Of a stretch of 26,849 nt of DNA, positions 6,891 through 15,571 are shown in pieces (position 1 is the stretch's first letter; each line of letters opens with the position of its first letter). Source of the stretch: CPC320 sp002684375 (GTDB lineage Bacteria; Pseudomonadota; Alphaproteobacteria; Rhodobacterales; Rhodobacteraceae). The DNA lies in contig CBFIHZ010000043.1 in assembly GCA_965662545.1 (NCBI GenBank), positions 1 to 26,849 on the forward strand, read 5' to 3'. The translations under genes were made by a program, and so were the position numbers. The notes under the pieces were generated by a model. It saw nothing but the letters and a program-made list of their open reading frames with translations, searched no databases and was not told the origin of the DNA.

Positions 6891-7452
6891 GGCCAATCCG
6901 TTTTGCTTAAGTTTGGAAAAGATAGTGGTTTAAAGGGTAACACAAGCAAAATTTTTGCGCCCCTATGGAATATGGGTTCTACCCAAGTGGACTGTGAACT
7001 CAAACCAAGCGAAAGCGGGCCAAAGCCCAACCTAATGCCTAAAAGCCTTGAATGTTTGCCCAGAGGTCAGAATTACCACTGGCCGCGCCTGAGGGCCGCT
7101 ACGATTTTTGATCAAATGTCCGCCAAGGCAGCCGGGAGGTACCTGTGTTTTATAAAATGTGCCAGCGGATGGAATGATGGGATATCTTTAGAGGGTATTT
7201 TTCACCTGTTTACTAAAATTACTGCGCCTCACTAGACGTGCTGTAAGGTCGCGGCTATGGCCCTGACATCCAGCTATTTTGCAAGAGTTGATCCGCCTCT
7301 TGGTAGCTCTGCATAAATAAAAATTTGCGGTGAGTTGTCCCTTTTGGTTGTTGCCAAGATTGACCGAATGCACCGCCACCACAAGGCAGCCTTGCAGTTT
7401 TCATAGTTCCTTACTATTTGAGACGTAACACTTCACGAAAGGGCCGATAAAT
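6891..7452. other. Gene-poor region between the divergent MFS and yggT genes
   Basis: No convincing gene is found in these 562 bases: the open frames have poor starts, no ribosome binding site and unnatural composition. The stretch is AT-richer than its surroundings and holds several short dyads: GCAAAATTTTTGC (6946-6958), GGGTTCTACCC (6974-6984), GGGCCAAAGCCC (7017-7028) and CAAGGCAGCCTTG (7382-7394). It must contain the promoters of both flanking genes; a small RNA or a decayed gene cannot be excluded. Confidence 0.6.
7382..7414 (+). promoter_or_regulatory. Possible yggT promoter with overlapping dyad
   Basis: TTGCAG, 17 nt, then TATTTG resembles a weak sigma-70 promoter about 40 nt before yggT. 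The perfect dyad CAAGGC-A-GCCTTG (7382-7394) overlaps the -35 box and could bind a repressor. The match is weak. Confidence 0.25.
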
Positions 7453-7740
7453 ATGCTGTCGCTGATGCAAATCCTAATGGTGATTTTAGACGTGATGTGG
7501 TTTTTCGTCATCGCGCATGTGATTATGAGCTGGCTGATTAATTTCCAGGTCTTAAACCTGCATCAACAGTTTGTCGCCCAAATCTGGTATGGCCTCAATC
7601 GTATTTTAGAGCCGGCCTACAGCCGTATTCGGGATTTTCTACCGCAGATGGGCGGACTGGACCTTGCGCCATTGGTGGCCTTGCTGGGGCTCTATGCGGC
7701 GCGGATTATCATCCAGAATAATATGGCGTCTTTCTATTAA
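7453..7740 (+). CDS. yggT: YggT-family membrane protein
   Basis: Small inner-membrane protein of 95 residues with two hydrophobic stretches (about 5-30 and 70-90) flanking the conserved segment LNRILEPAYSRIRDFLPQMGGLDLAPLVALL, which is the YggT signature (proline-rich loop, then a conserved Asp before the second membrane segment). The family is widespread in bacteria and plastids and has been tied to osmotic tolerance and, in chloroplasts, to nucleoid or cytochrome assembly; its molecular job is not settled. The ATG at 7453 follows AAGGG about 9-10 nt upstream. recQ follows 73 nt later on the same strand, separated by a strong hairpin. Confidence 0.9.
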   Translation: MLSLMQILMVILDVMWFFVIAHVIMSWLINFQVLNLHQQFVAQIWYGLNRILEPAYSRIRDFLPQMGGLDLAPLVALLGLYAARIIIQNNMASFY

Positions 7741-7767
7741 TTTGCTTGTTCCCCGATTCGGTCTGTG

Positions 7768-7812
7768 AGACACCTCTTCCAGCAGTAAAAATAAAGCCTG
7801 GAAAAGGTGTCT
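7768..7812 (+). promoter_or_regulatory. Hairpin covering the recQ ribosome binding site
   Basis: AGACACCTCTTCCAG (7768-7782) and CTGGAAAAGGTGTCT (7798-7812) are complementary over 14 of 15 positions, with a 15-nt A-rich loop. The right arm ends one base before the recQ start and contains its Shine-Dalgarno AAAAGG (7802-7807). No U run follows, so it is not a classic terminator. It could hide the recQ site from ribosomes, or be a DNA operator. Confidence 0.75.
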
Positions 7813-7813
7813 A

Positions 7814-9853
7814 ATGTCAGGCGCAGCCGCCCTTTTAAACACGGTCTTCGGGTTCGACAGCTTTCGTCCCGGACAGGAAGAAATCGTTGATGCCGTGACC
7901 GACGGCCATAACGTGTTGGCAATTATGCCCACGGGGGGGGGGAAATCCTTATGCTTTCAATTGCCGGCGCTGGTGCGTGACGGGTTGACTGTGGTGATTT
8001 CGCCGTTGATTGCCCTGATGCGCGATCAGGTGCGCGGATTAAAAGAGGCGGGCGTCGCCGCCGGCGCGTTGACCTCTGGCAACACCCAAGACGAGACCGA
8101 TGAAGTATTTGCAAGTCTTGATGCTGGGTCGCTGAAGTTACTTTATATGGCCCCCGAGCGATTGGCAGCCGGGGGGGTCATCAACCTGTTGCGACGGGCA
8201 AACGTGCAGATGATCGCTGTTGACGAAGCCCATTGTGTTAGCCAGTGGGGGCATGATTTCCGCCCTGATTATTTGCGTATTGGTGAGTTGCGGCGCGCTT
8301 TGGATGTGCCGCTTGCGGCCTTTACCGCCACGGCGGATGCCGAGACACAACAAGAGATTGTCACCCGGCTGTTTGACGGGGCTCCGCCCGCGACCTTTTT
8401 GCGCGGCTTTGACCGCCCCAACATTCATCTTGCCTTTGTGGCCAAAGACGGTCCGAGGGGACAGATTTTAGATTTTGCAGCCACTCGCAAAGGCCAGTCT
8501 GGCATTGTTTATTGCGGTACGCGGGCCAAAACCGAAACGCTGTCACAGGCCTTGTTGGCGGCGGGGCATACCGCGTGTTTTTATCATGGTGGCATGGCCG
8601 CCGATGACCGTCGGCATATCGAGGGCCGCTTTGCGGTCGAGGACGGGTTGATCGTGGTGGCAACGGTTGCCTTTGGTATGGGCGTCGACAAACCTGATAT
8701 TCGCTGGGTTGCCCATGCAGATTTGCCAAAATCGATCGAGGCTTATTATCAGGAGATCGGGCGCGCCGGTCGTGACGGTGGGCCTGCGGAAACGCTGACG
8801 CTATATGGCGCTGATGACATTCGCCTGCGCCGCACACAGATCGACGAAGGCTTGGCGCCACCTGAGCGACGGGCCGCTGATCACGGTCGCCTGAATGCAT
8901 TGCTGGGTCTGGCCGAAGCGCTTGAGTGTCGGCGCAAAAACCTATTGGGATATTTTGGCGAAACCGAGGTGCGCTGCGGGTCATGTGATTTATGCGATAC
9001 GCCCCCCGAGATTTTTGACGGCACCGAGGCGGTGCGCAAGGCGCTGTCGGCAATTTTGCGCACGGGCGAGTATTTCGGTGCCGGTCATCTTATTGATATC
9101 CTGACCGGTAATGCCACAGACAAAGTCCGCGCGCGCGGCCACGAGGGTCTGCCGACCTTCGGCGTGGGGCGGGATCTGGGTCGGTCGCAATGGCAGGCGG
9201 TGTTTCGACAAATGATGGGACATGACCTGATCCGTCCCGACCCCGAACGCCACGGTGCCTTGCGCATGACCGAAGCGGCCCGTCCGATTTTGCGCGATGA
9301 GGCCCGAATTTCCCTGCGTCGTGACAGCCTGCGCAAGGCGACCCGACGGCCTGCAGTGAAGGCGATGGTCAATGACGAGGATGCGCCGTTATTGTCAGCC
9401 CTCAAGGCCAAGCGGCGGGCGCTGGCCGAGGCCGCTCGGGTGCCCGCCTATATTATTTTCACCGATCGCACCTTGATTGAAATGGCCGAGACCCGACCCG
9501 AGAGCTTGGATCAAATGGCGGGCATTGGTGGTATCGGTGCAAAAAAACTAGAGAGTTACGGTGCCGCCTTTTTGCAGATTATTACAGGAGATGCCGCACA
9601 GATGCATCCCAAGAGGCGCAAACTGGCGGGAAGTGAAGCAGGTAACGTCTATGACCGCTTGATGCAGGCGCAGGCCAGATTGATGCAGGGGGCGTGTGGC
9701 ACGGAAAAACCACTGAGTTGCTCGGCGGCCCTCGTGGCAAAAATTGCCGCGCTGCACGCGCCCGACCTGAGCAATGTGACGGCGATCTTGGGAGACCGGC
9801 GCGCGGAACGCTTTGGCGATGCGTTTCTGGACGTTTTGCAACAGGCGCGCTAA
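7814..9853 (+). CDS. recQ: ATP-dependent DNA helicase RecQ
   Basis: 3'-5' DNA helicase of 679 residues acting in recombination and replication-fork repair. The domains are complete. RecA-like 1 has FRPGQEE (about 17-23), Walker A MPTGGGKS (38-45), DEAHC (137-141) and FTATAD. RecA-like 2 has GIVYCGTRAKTE, VATVAFGMGVDKPDIR and YYQEIGRAGRDG. A zinc site (CRRKNLL..CGSCDLC, about 372-393) begins the RQC region. A C-terminal HRDC domain (about 522-595) holds ARVPAYIIFTDRTL and GIGGIGAKKLESYG. The last 80 residues after HRDC are less conserved. The ATG at 7814 has AAGG 7-8 nt upstream, but this lies inside a 15-bp hairpin, suggesting translational control. Walker A glycines are encoded by a run of ten G. 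yaaA follows after 28 nt. Confidence 0.97.
   Translation: MSGAAALLNTVFGFDSFRPGQEEIVDAVTDGHNVLAIMPTGGGKSLCFQLPALVRDGLTVVISPLIALMRDQVRGLKEAGVAAGALTSGNTQDETDEVFASLDAGSLKLLYMAPERLAAGGVINLLRRANVQMIAVDEAHCVSQWGHDFRPDYLRIGELRRALDVPLAAFTATADAETQQEIVTRLFDGAPPATFLRGFDRPNIHLAFVAKDGPRGQILDFAATRKGQSGIVYCGTRAKTETLSQALLAAGHTACFYHGGMAADDRRHIEGRFAVEDGLIVVATVAFGMGVDKPDIRWVAHADLPKSIEAYYQEIGRAGRDGGPAETLTLYGADDIRLRRTQIDEGLAPPERRAADHGRLNALLGLAEALECRRKNLLGYFGETEVRCGSCDLCDTPPEIFDGTEAVRKALSAILRTGEYFGAGHLIDILTGNATDKVRARGHEGLPTFGVGRDLGRSQWQAVFRQMMGHDLIRPDPERHGALRMTEAARPILRDEARISLRRDSLRKATRRPAVKAMVNDEDAPLLSALKAKRRALAEAARVPAYIIFTDRTLIEMAETRPESLDQMAGIGGIGAKKLESYGAAFLQIITGDAAQMHPKRRKLAGSEAGNVYDRLMQAQARLMQGACGTEKPLSCSAALVAKIAALHAPDLSNVTAILGDRRAERFGDAFLDVLQQAR
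7933..7942 (+). repeat. G10 homopolymer in the recQ Walker A motif
   Basis: Ten consecutive G (last base of Thr ACG plus three GGG glycine codons) encode TGGG of the ATP-binding loop. The frame is intact here; slippage by one base would truncate RecQ after about 40 residues. Confidence 0.95.
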
Positions 9854-9881
9854 ATACCATGCATTGATCAAGGAGATAGAT

Positions 9882-10646
9882 ATGCTGGTCGTTGTGTCAC
9901 CTGCCAAAAAACTAAATATGGAACCCGCACAAGGTATAAGCGTGACCGAACCGGCCTTCGCGCGCCACGCCGAAGAATTGGCAGGGGTTGCGCGCGCGTT
10001 GAGCATTACCGATTTGCAAAAACTGATGGGGTTGAGCGTTAATTTGGCGCAGCTTAATGCCGAACGGTTTGCCGCCTTTGGATCACAGGAGACCAAAGCC
10101 GCTGCATTGGCGTTTGCCGGCGATACCTATCAGGGGCTTGAGGCGGGGTCATTGGATGCCGATGAAATGGCTTGGGCGCAGCAGCATCTGCGAATTCTTT
10201 CGGGTTTATACGGGGTTTTGCGTCCTCTGGATGCGATCGAACCCTACCGTCTGGAAATGGGCAGCCGGTTGAAAACTGGTAAAGGCGGGACGCTGTATGC
10301 CTATTGGGGCGATCAGCTGTCGCAGGCCCTGAATGCACAGGCTGCTGAAACCGGTACAGACGTTTTGGTCAATTGTGCGTCGCAAGAGTATTTCGGGGCG
10401 GTCGATCTGGCTGCCCTGTCACCGAAAGTCATCACGCCTGTGTTTAAGGAGCGCCGCGCCGGACAGGCAAAGATCGTCAGCTTTTATGCCAAAAAGGCCC
10501 GCGGGGCGATGGCGCGTTACATCGTCCAGCGCCGGTTGACCGATCCTGAAGGACTGAAAGATTTCGACAGCGGTGGGTACGCCTATGTGCCAGATCAGTC
10601 AGATGCGCAGAAGTGGGTGTTTTTGCGCGACTATCCCGAAGCCTAA
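9882..10646 (+). CDS. yaaA: Peroxide stress protein YaaA (DUF328)
   Basis: Protein of 254 residues, the normal family length. The start at 9882 was chosen because AAGGAG lies 7 nt upstream and the product begins MLVVVSPAKKLNME, the conserved YaaA N-terminus (SPAKxL). Other hallmarks are LYGVLRPLDAIEPYRLEMGSRL, LVNCASQEYF, and VKERR/FKERRAG with YAKKARGAMARY. YaaA lowers free intracellular iron and protects DNA from Fenton damage during peroxide stress; it also binds unusual DNA structures. Its position 28 nt after recQ on the same strand suggests a shared mRNA and a DNA-protection theme. No terminator is obvious after it. Confidence 0.95.
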   Translation: MLVVVSPAKKLNMEPAQGISVTEPAFARHAEELAGVARALSITDLQKLMGLSVNLAQLNAERFAAFGSQETKAAALAFAGDTYQGLEAGSLDADEMAWAQQHLRILSGLYGVLRPLDAIEPYRLEMGSRLKTGKGGTLYAYWGDQLSQALNAQAAETGTDVLVNCASQEYFGAVDLAALSPKVITPVFKERRAGQAKIVSFYAKKARGAMARYIVQRRLTDPEGLKDFDSGGYAYVPDQSDAQKWVFLRDYPEA

Positions 10647-10839
10647 AATCTCGAAACATTTTTGTCAGACGCGGTTGTGGCAAGGGGGGGTGTCAGCCGG
10701 CGGTCAACCAGTTTGAGTGGTGCCAAACGTGACGCGCATTCTGACGCCAAGCAGTTGACCCGAGTTGACCGGTTGTTTGCACAACAAATGCACTGCTACC
10801 GGATTGGGTGCACCCTGTGGGGGCGGATGCACCGGGGTT
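10647..10839. other. Convergent intergenic region with GTTGACC repeats
   Basis: This 193-nt gap lies between the convergent yaaA and thiolase genes. It contains two direct copies of GTTGACC (10754-10760, 10764-10770) and one inverted copy (10702-10708), which could form a 7-bp stem. GGTGCACC (10807-10814) could pair with TGCACC just past the thiolase stop to form a weak terminator-like hairpin, without a U run. Nothing else is seen. Confidence 0.35.
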
Positions 10840-12015
10840 TCACAGCCGCTCCAATGCGATCGCGATGCCCTGACCGCCACCGATACACATGGTGACAAGC
10901 GCGGTTTTGCTGCCTGTCCGTTCCAGTTCATACAGCGCTTTAACCGCCAGAATACAACCCGTTGCCCCGACCGGATGGCCCAGCGCAATTGCGCCGCCGT
11001 TAGGGTTTACCTTTTCGGGGTCGAGACCAAGCGCTTTGTTGACGGCCAAGGCTTGAGCGGCAAAGGCTTCGTTTGATTCGATCACATCGAAATCAGCAAT
11101 ACTCAGGCCGGTGCGTTCCATAAGAATTTTAACAGCGGGGATCGGACCGATACCCATCACCTCGGGCCGCACGCCGGCATGGGCATACCCAAGGATGCGG
11201 GCGCGCGGTTTCAGCCCGGCTTTTTCTGCGGCATCGGCCCGTGCAAGAACAATGGCTGCACCGCCATCGTTGATGCCCGAGGCATTGCCCGCCGTCACTG
11301 AACCATCCTTTTGAAACACCGCCCGCAGGCTGCCCAGAGCGTCGACTGAGGTCGCCTTGGGGTGTTCGTCGGTGTCAAACGCCACCATCTGCCGTTTGAC
11401 CTTTACCTCGACCGGTACGATTTGTTCGGCAAAACGTCCCGCCTCGATCGCGGCGGCCGCGCGGGTCTGGCTGGCCATGGCAAAAGTGTCCTGCGCGGCG
11501 CGGCTGATGTCATTCTCTGCGGCCACATTCTCGGCTGTGACCCCCATATGGCCGGTGCCAAATGGACAGTTTAGCGCCCCGAGCATCATATCCAATGTGC
11601 GGATATCGCCCATTTTTGCGCCCCAGCGCTGATCTTGCACAACATAAGGCGAGAGGCTCATATTTTCTGCGCCTCCGGCAAGGCCGAAATCGGCGTCTCC
11701 CAGCATCAGCGACTGGACCACTGAAACAATCGCCTGTGCGCCTGAACCGCACAGGCGGTTGACGTTCATCGCGGGGGCTACATCCGGCACTCCGGCCTGC
11801 ATGGCGGCAACCCGAGACAGATACATATCGCGCGGTTCGGTATTGATGACATGCCCAAAGGCCACATGGCCGATCTGTCCGCCCTCAACCCCTGCACGCG
11901 CGAGCGCGGCCTTGCTGGCAATGGTTCCCAGCTCAATCGGTGGTACGCCTGCCAGAGATCCGCCAAAAGTACCGATGGCGGTACGAGCGCCGCCCAGAAT
12001 TACGATGTCTGTCAT
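10840..12015 (-). CDS. Acetyl-CoA C-acyltransferase (beta-ketothiolase)
   Basis: Thiolase of 391 residues, full length. Catalytic residues are visible: the acyl-carrying Cys in NVNRLCGSGAQA (Cys89), the His of GGAIALGHPVGATG, and the Cys of TMCIGGGQG near the C-terminus. It condenses two acetyl-CoA (or acetyl- plus acyl-CoA) or, in reverse, cleaves 3-ketoacyl-CoA; the sequence resembles BktB/PhaA-type biosynthetic thiolases, but the direction and chain length cannot be told. The ATG at 12015 has AGGAG 7 nt before it. It lies 84 nt downstream of the aldehyde dehydrogenase gene on the same strand, with its own candidate promoter and a perfect dyad in that gap, so it may be both co-transcribed and independently regulated. 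Confidence 0.95.
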   Translation of the reverse strand: MTDIVILGGARTAIGTFGGSLAGVPPIELGTIASKAALARAGVEGGQIGHVAFGHVINTEPRDMYLSRVAAMQAGVPDVAPAMNVNRLCGSGAQAIVSVVQSLMLGDADFGLAGGAENMSLSPYVVQDQRWGAKMGDIRTLDMMLGALNCPFGTGHMGVTAENVAAENDISRAAQDTFAMASQTRAAAAIEAGRFAEQIVPVEVKVKRQMVAFDTDEHPKATSVDALGSLRAVFQKDGSVTAGNASGINDGGAAIVLARADAAEKAGLKPRARILGYAHAGVRPEVMGIGPIPAVKILMERTGLSIADFDVIESNEAFAAQALAVNKALGLDPEKVNPNGGAIALGHPVGATGCILAVKALYELERTGSKTALVTMCIGGGQGIAIALERL

Positions 12016-12041
12016 TGTCTGTCTCCTGAAATCTCTGCGTC

Positions 12042-12082
12042 ACTATGCGCAAACTCATTGCTTTGTCAGTCGGAACGTTCCG
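12042..12082 (-). promoter_or_regulatory. Candidate thiolase promoter with adjacent palindromic operator
   Basis: On the minus strand CTGACA (12069-12064), 16 nt, CATAGT (12047-12042) forms a plausible promoter. Directly upstream is the perfect 12-bp palindrome CGGAACGTTCCG (12082-12071), a likely regulator binding site, perhaps of the TetR type common for acyl-CoA genes. The regulator is not identified. Confidence 0.4.
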
Positions 12083-12099
12083 TCACGTCGCCTTATCGA

Positions 12100-14469
12100 T
12101 CATTCGCCATAGGGCACCCAGATGGTTTTCACTTCGGTAGCGGCCGCCAAGAAATGGCGTCCTTCGTTGGTGGGGTCAAACCAGTCGCAGGCCTGTCGGT
12201 TGTTGACCCAGGTGCGTTTCAGGTTTCCGGCACTGGCGGCTTCGATTTTTGCCGACAAGTCCGAGGAGGAAAAGCTCCAAACCGCATCCAGATTGAGATG
12301 GCCAGCGATCGGCCCGACCAGATCATTGTGTGGGCCGGTTAAGACATTCACCACCCCAGCGGGCAGATCCGACGTCTCTAGTATCTGGTAAAAATCGGTG
12401 GCAATCAGGGGAAACGGCTCTGAGGCGACAAGAACGCATCGGTTGCCCATCGCAATGGCCGGCGCCATAACTGAGATCAATCCCAGCAGTGGGCAGTCAT
12501 CGGCGCAAAATGCGGCCAGTACGCCCACCGGTTCATGCAGTGCCAACGCCAGTCCCCGCATCGGTACACCCTTGGCCTGCCCGTCGTATTTATCGGCCCA
12601 GGCGGCATAGCTGAACAGACGGCTAAGGCTGGCCTCGACCTCTTGTTGGCCGGTGTTTCCGCCCGTCGTCCGATCGATATTAGCGGCAAACTCAGCGTGG
12701 CGTGCCGAGAGGTTTTCAGCGATGAAATACAAAATTTGGGCTCGGTTATGGCCGGTCGTTTTGGCCCAACCTGCGGCGGCCTGTGCCGCCTCAACAGCGT
12801 TGCGTATATCTTTGCGGTTTGCAATCGGGGCCTGCCCCAGCGATGCGCCATCGGCGTCGTACATGATGCGGCTATACCCACCATCGGGACGCGACTGTTT
12901 GCCACCGATATATAGTTTTGCGGTGCGATCCATCCCGACACCCATAGAAGTATCCGGTTTGGGAGACGGGTCAGTTTTCGCTAAAAATGCAGGAATTTTC
13001 TCAAGTGGTGAACTGGCACCAGCGGGTTTGGTATAAGCAGTCAAACCCTCCCAACCCCCTTCGCGACCAAATCCGCTTTCGCGGACCCCGCCAAAGCCTG
13101 CGGCGGCGTCAAACATGTTGGTGCCATTGACCCAGACCACGCCGGCCACGAGTTTGGGCGCGATATCCAAGGCCAGATTGATGTTTTCGCTCCACAGTGT
13201 TGCGGCCAGTCCATAGCGGGTGTTATTGGCCAGTTGCACGGCCTCGGCGGGGGTGCGGAAAGTGGTGCTCACCAGCACCGGGCCGAAAATCTCTTCCTGC
13301 ATAAGTGTGGCTGAAGGTGACAGGCCGGTGATCAGGGTCGGGGGATAAAAACAACCTGTTGCGGGGATTTCGGCCGCGGTGACATAGGTCTCGCCATCTG
13401 TGTTGGCATTGACCATGCGGGTGATTGCGGCATGCTGGATTGGGTCGACAATTGCGCCGACATCGATTGATTTATCCATTGGGTCGCCGATCCTAAGCCT
13501 GTCCATCCGGGCTTTGACCTTGGTATGAAACGCTGCCGCGACCGGTTCATGCACCAGCAACCGCGATCCGGCGCAGCACACTTGTCCCTGATTGAGCCAG
13601 ATCGCATCGACCAGCCCTTCCACGGCCGAATCCAGATCGGCGTCATCGAATACGATATAGGGCGATTTGCCGCCAAGTTCCAAAGTCAGGGCCTTGCCAG
13701 ATCCGGCTGTGGCGTGGCGAATGTGGCGCCCCACCTCTGTCGATCCGGTAAAGGCAATTTTATCAACACCCGCGTGGGTGACGATCTTTTCGCCGACACC
13801 GCCATCGCCGGTGACAATATTCACCACGCCGTCCGGTACTGCGGCTTGGCGGCAGATATCGGCAAAAAGCAGAGCGGTTAGAGAGGTGTATTCGGCCGGT
13901 TTCAACACCACCGTATTGCCCATGGCGAGGGCTGGTGCGATTTTCCACGCCAGCATCAACAACGGGAAATTCCACGGGATAATCTGTCCACAGACCCCCA
14001 ATGCGACCCGACCGGGACATTCGGACGCCATAAGCTGCGCCATGCCGGCATGGTAATAAAAATGGCGCTGCGCCAGCGCGGTGTCGATATCGCGGGATTC
14101 GCGGATCGGCTTGCCATTATCGAGCGTTTCTAACACGGCAAACAGGCGTGCGTGTTTTTGCAACAGTCGCGCCAGCCCATAGAGCACTTTGGCGCGGGCG
14201 TGTCCGCCCTGAGCTTCCCATTTTGGCTGGGCGCGGCGTGCGGCGTTGACGGCGCGGTCCACATCCGCCTGAGTGGCAGTGCTCAAACGGGCCAGAATCG
14301 CGCCGGATGCGGGATTGCGGCTGTCAAAATCTGGTGCTGGTTCGGTAAACGCCCCATCTATGAAATGGCCAAAACGCCCGTCTCTTTCGGCCAGCCACCC
14401 CAAAGCCTCGGCGGGAGATTCGGGGGCAGTGCCATACTCCATTGTTTCAAAGATCGTTTTTACAGTCAT
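12100..14469 (-). CDS. Two-module aldehyde dehydrogenase family protein
   Basis: NAD(P)-dependent aldehyde dehydrogenase of 789 residues, much longer than the usual 480-500. The first module (about 30-485) is complete: PWNFPL (165-170), FTGSTEVG (240-247), LELGGKSP with catalytic Glu264, NQGQVCCAG with Cys298/299, and EEIFGPVL. The second module (about 510-789) is aldehyde-dehydrogenase-like (EPVGVLAAFCADDCPLLGL, MAPAIAMGNRCV) but lacks the Glu and Cys motifs and ends early, so it is probably structural. The start at 14469 (MTVKTIFETM) is preferred over 14490, which has no ribosome site. It follows deoC after 48 nt. Since DeoC releases acetaldehyde, its oxidation to acetate is the likely task, though this is inferred from context. 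Long fused versions beside deoC are known in roseobacters. Confidence 0.93.
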   Translation of the reverse strand: MTVKTIFETMEYGTAPESPAEALGWLAERDGRFGHFIDGAFTEPAPDFDSRNPASGAILARLSTATQADVDRAVNAARRAQPKWEAQGGHARAKVLYGLARLLQKHARLFAVLETLDNGKPIRESRDIDTALAQRHFYYHAGMAQLMASECPGRVALGVCGQIIPWNFPLLMLAWKIAPALAMGNTVVLKPAEYTSLTALLFADICRQAAVPDGVVNIVTGDGGVGEKIVTHAGVDKIAFTGSTEVGRHIRHATAGSGKALTLELGGKSPYIVFDDADLDSAVEGLVDAIWLNQGQVCCAGSRLLVHEPVAAAFHTKVKARMDRLRIGDPMDKSIDVGAIVDPIQHAAITRMVNANTDGETYVTAAEIPATGCFYPPTLITGLSPSATLMQEEIFGPVLVSTTFRTPAEAVQLANNTRYGLAATLWSENINLALDIAPKLVAGVVWVNGTNMFDAAAGFGGVRESGFGREGGWEGLTAYTKPAGASSPLEKIPAFLAKTDPSPKPDTSMGVGMDRTAKLYIGGKQSRPDGGYSRIMYDADGASLGQAPIANRKDIRNAVEAAQAAAGWAKTTGHNRAQILYFIAENLSARHAEFAANIDRTTGGNTGQQEVEASLSRLFSYAAWADKYDGQAKGVPMRGLALALHEPVGVLAAFCADDCPLLGLISVMAPAIAMGNRCVLVASEPFPLIATDFYQILETSDLPAGVVNVLTGPHNDLVGPIAGHLNLDAVWSFSSSDLSAKIEAASAGNLKRTWVNNRQACDWFDPTNEGRHFLAAATEVKTIWVPYGE

Positions 14470-14517
14470 ATTTTTATTCCCAAAGGGCATCTTTTTGATC
14501 AGCTGATGGCGGGTTGA

Positions 14518-15507
14518 TCAGCCGAGGGCGTGGCGATATCCGGCTGAATAGTCTCCGGTGACGTGATGTTCTAATTGCCGCTCGATATCTAACAGCAGGG
14601 ACGAGGCACCGATCCGGAACAGATCGGGCTGCAGCCAGCGCAGGCCGAGCTCTTCTTTCATCAATGACAAATAGACCAGCGCGTCTTTGGCCTTGGACAG
14701 GCCACCGGCGGGTTTATACCCAATGCGGTATCCGGTGCGCTCAAAATAGGTCCGGATGGCGCGCAGCATCACCAAAGAGACTGGCAATGTGGCGTTGACA
14801 CTTTCCTTGCCAGTTGAGGTTTTGATAAAATCCGCTCCGGCCATCATGCACACCATCGAGGCGCGGGCAACGTTGCGCAACGTGCCCAATTCACCGGTGG
14901 CAAGAATGGTTTTGAGATGTGCGTGACCGGCGGCGGCGCGAAACGAACGCACCTCGTCATAAAGCGCATGCCAATCGCCGCTCAGTGCGTGGCGGCGCGA
15001 GATCACGATATCAATCTCGTCTGCCCCTGCGGCGACACTTTGTTCGATCTCGGCCACGCGCAAGTGAAACGGCGATAGTCCGGCGGGAAAGCCGGTCGAG
15101 ACCGCGGCCACTGGAATGCCCGAACCAGACAGCGCGGCAATGGCGGGATTGATCATCTCGTGGTAGACGCAAATTGCCCCTGTGGTGATCTGAGGCATGT
15201 CAAGCGCGGTCAACAGATCGGCGCGCAGTGGTTGGCGGGCTTTGGCACAGAGCCGCTGCACCCGTTCGGCAGTATCATCCCCCGATAGTGTGGTTAGATC
15301 AATGCAGGTGATCGCCTTTAACAACCAAGCGGCTTGATGGTCTTTTTTCACCGAACGGCGCCCCGGCAGAGTTTTGGCGCGGCGTTCGATCGCCGAGGTA
15401 TTGGCCTGCAGATTGCGCAGCCAGTCGGCGTTAAAATCCTGCCCTGGGTTGCGCGGCTCGACGGTCTGGGGCAACTGAAGGCTCACCGGGTCGATCACTG
15501 TTTGCAT
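14518..15507 (-). CDS. deoC: Deoxyribose-phosphate aldolase
   Basis: Class I aldolase of 329 residues that splits 2-deoxyribose-5-phosphate into glyceraldehyde-3-phosphate and acetaldehyde, the last step of deoxynucleoside catabolism. The Schiff-base lysine is in ADFIKTSTGK (Lys229), the second active-site lysine in YKPAGG (Lys265), and the acidic residues in GADEIDIVI (about 161-169). It belongs to the longer DeoC form with an N-terminal extension of some 60 residues. The ATG at 15507 has GAGG 6-7 nt upstream. It heads a likely operon with the aldehyde dehydrogenase and, possibly, the thiolase, which could carry its acetaldehyde on towards acetate and acetyl-CoA. Confidence 0.96.
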   Translation of the reverse strand: MQTVIDPVSLQLPQTVEPRNPGQDFNADWLRNLQANTSAIERRAKTLPGRRSVKKDHQAAWLLKAITCIDLTTLSGDDTAERVQRLCAKARQPLRADLLTALDMPQITTGAICVYHEMINPAIAALSGSGIPVAAVSTGFPAGLSPFHLRVAEIEQSVAAGADEIDIVISRRHALSGDWHALYDEVRSFRAAAGHAHLKTILATGELGTLRNVARASMVCMMAGADFIKTSTGKESVNATLPVSLVMLRAIRTYFERTGYRIGYKPAGGLSKAKDALVYLSLMKEELGLRWLQPDLFRIGASSLLLDIERQLEHHVTGDYSAGYRHALG

Positions 15508-15571
15508 TGCCGCCTCATGTCTGGTTTCTGCGCCAAACTGCCATGGGCTTTGGTGGTTTACAAGTCGAGGT

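Noticed and set aside
6903..7235. A 110-codon open frame in the gap before yggT
   Set aside because: No ribosome binding site, no recognisable motif and no coding-like codon bias; it runs over the likely promoter of the divergent MFS gene.
8361..9053. 230-codon frame antisense to recQ
   Set aside because: It is a shadow of the well-supported recQ gene, with low-complexity Arg/Pro composition.
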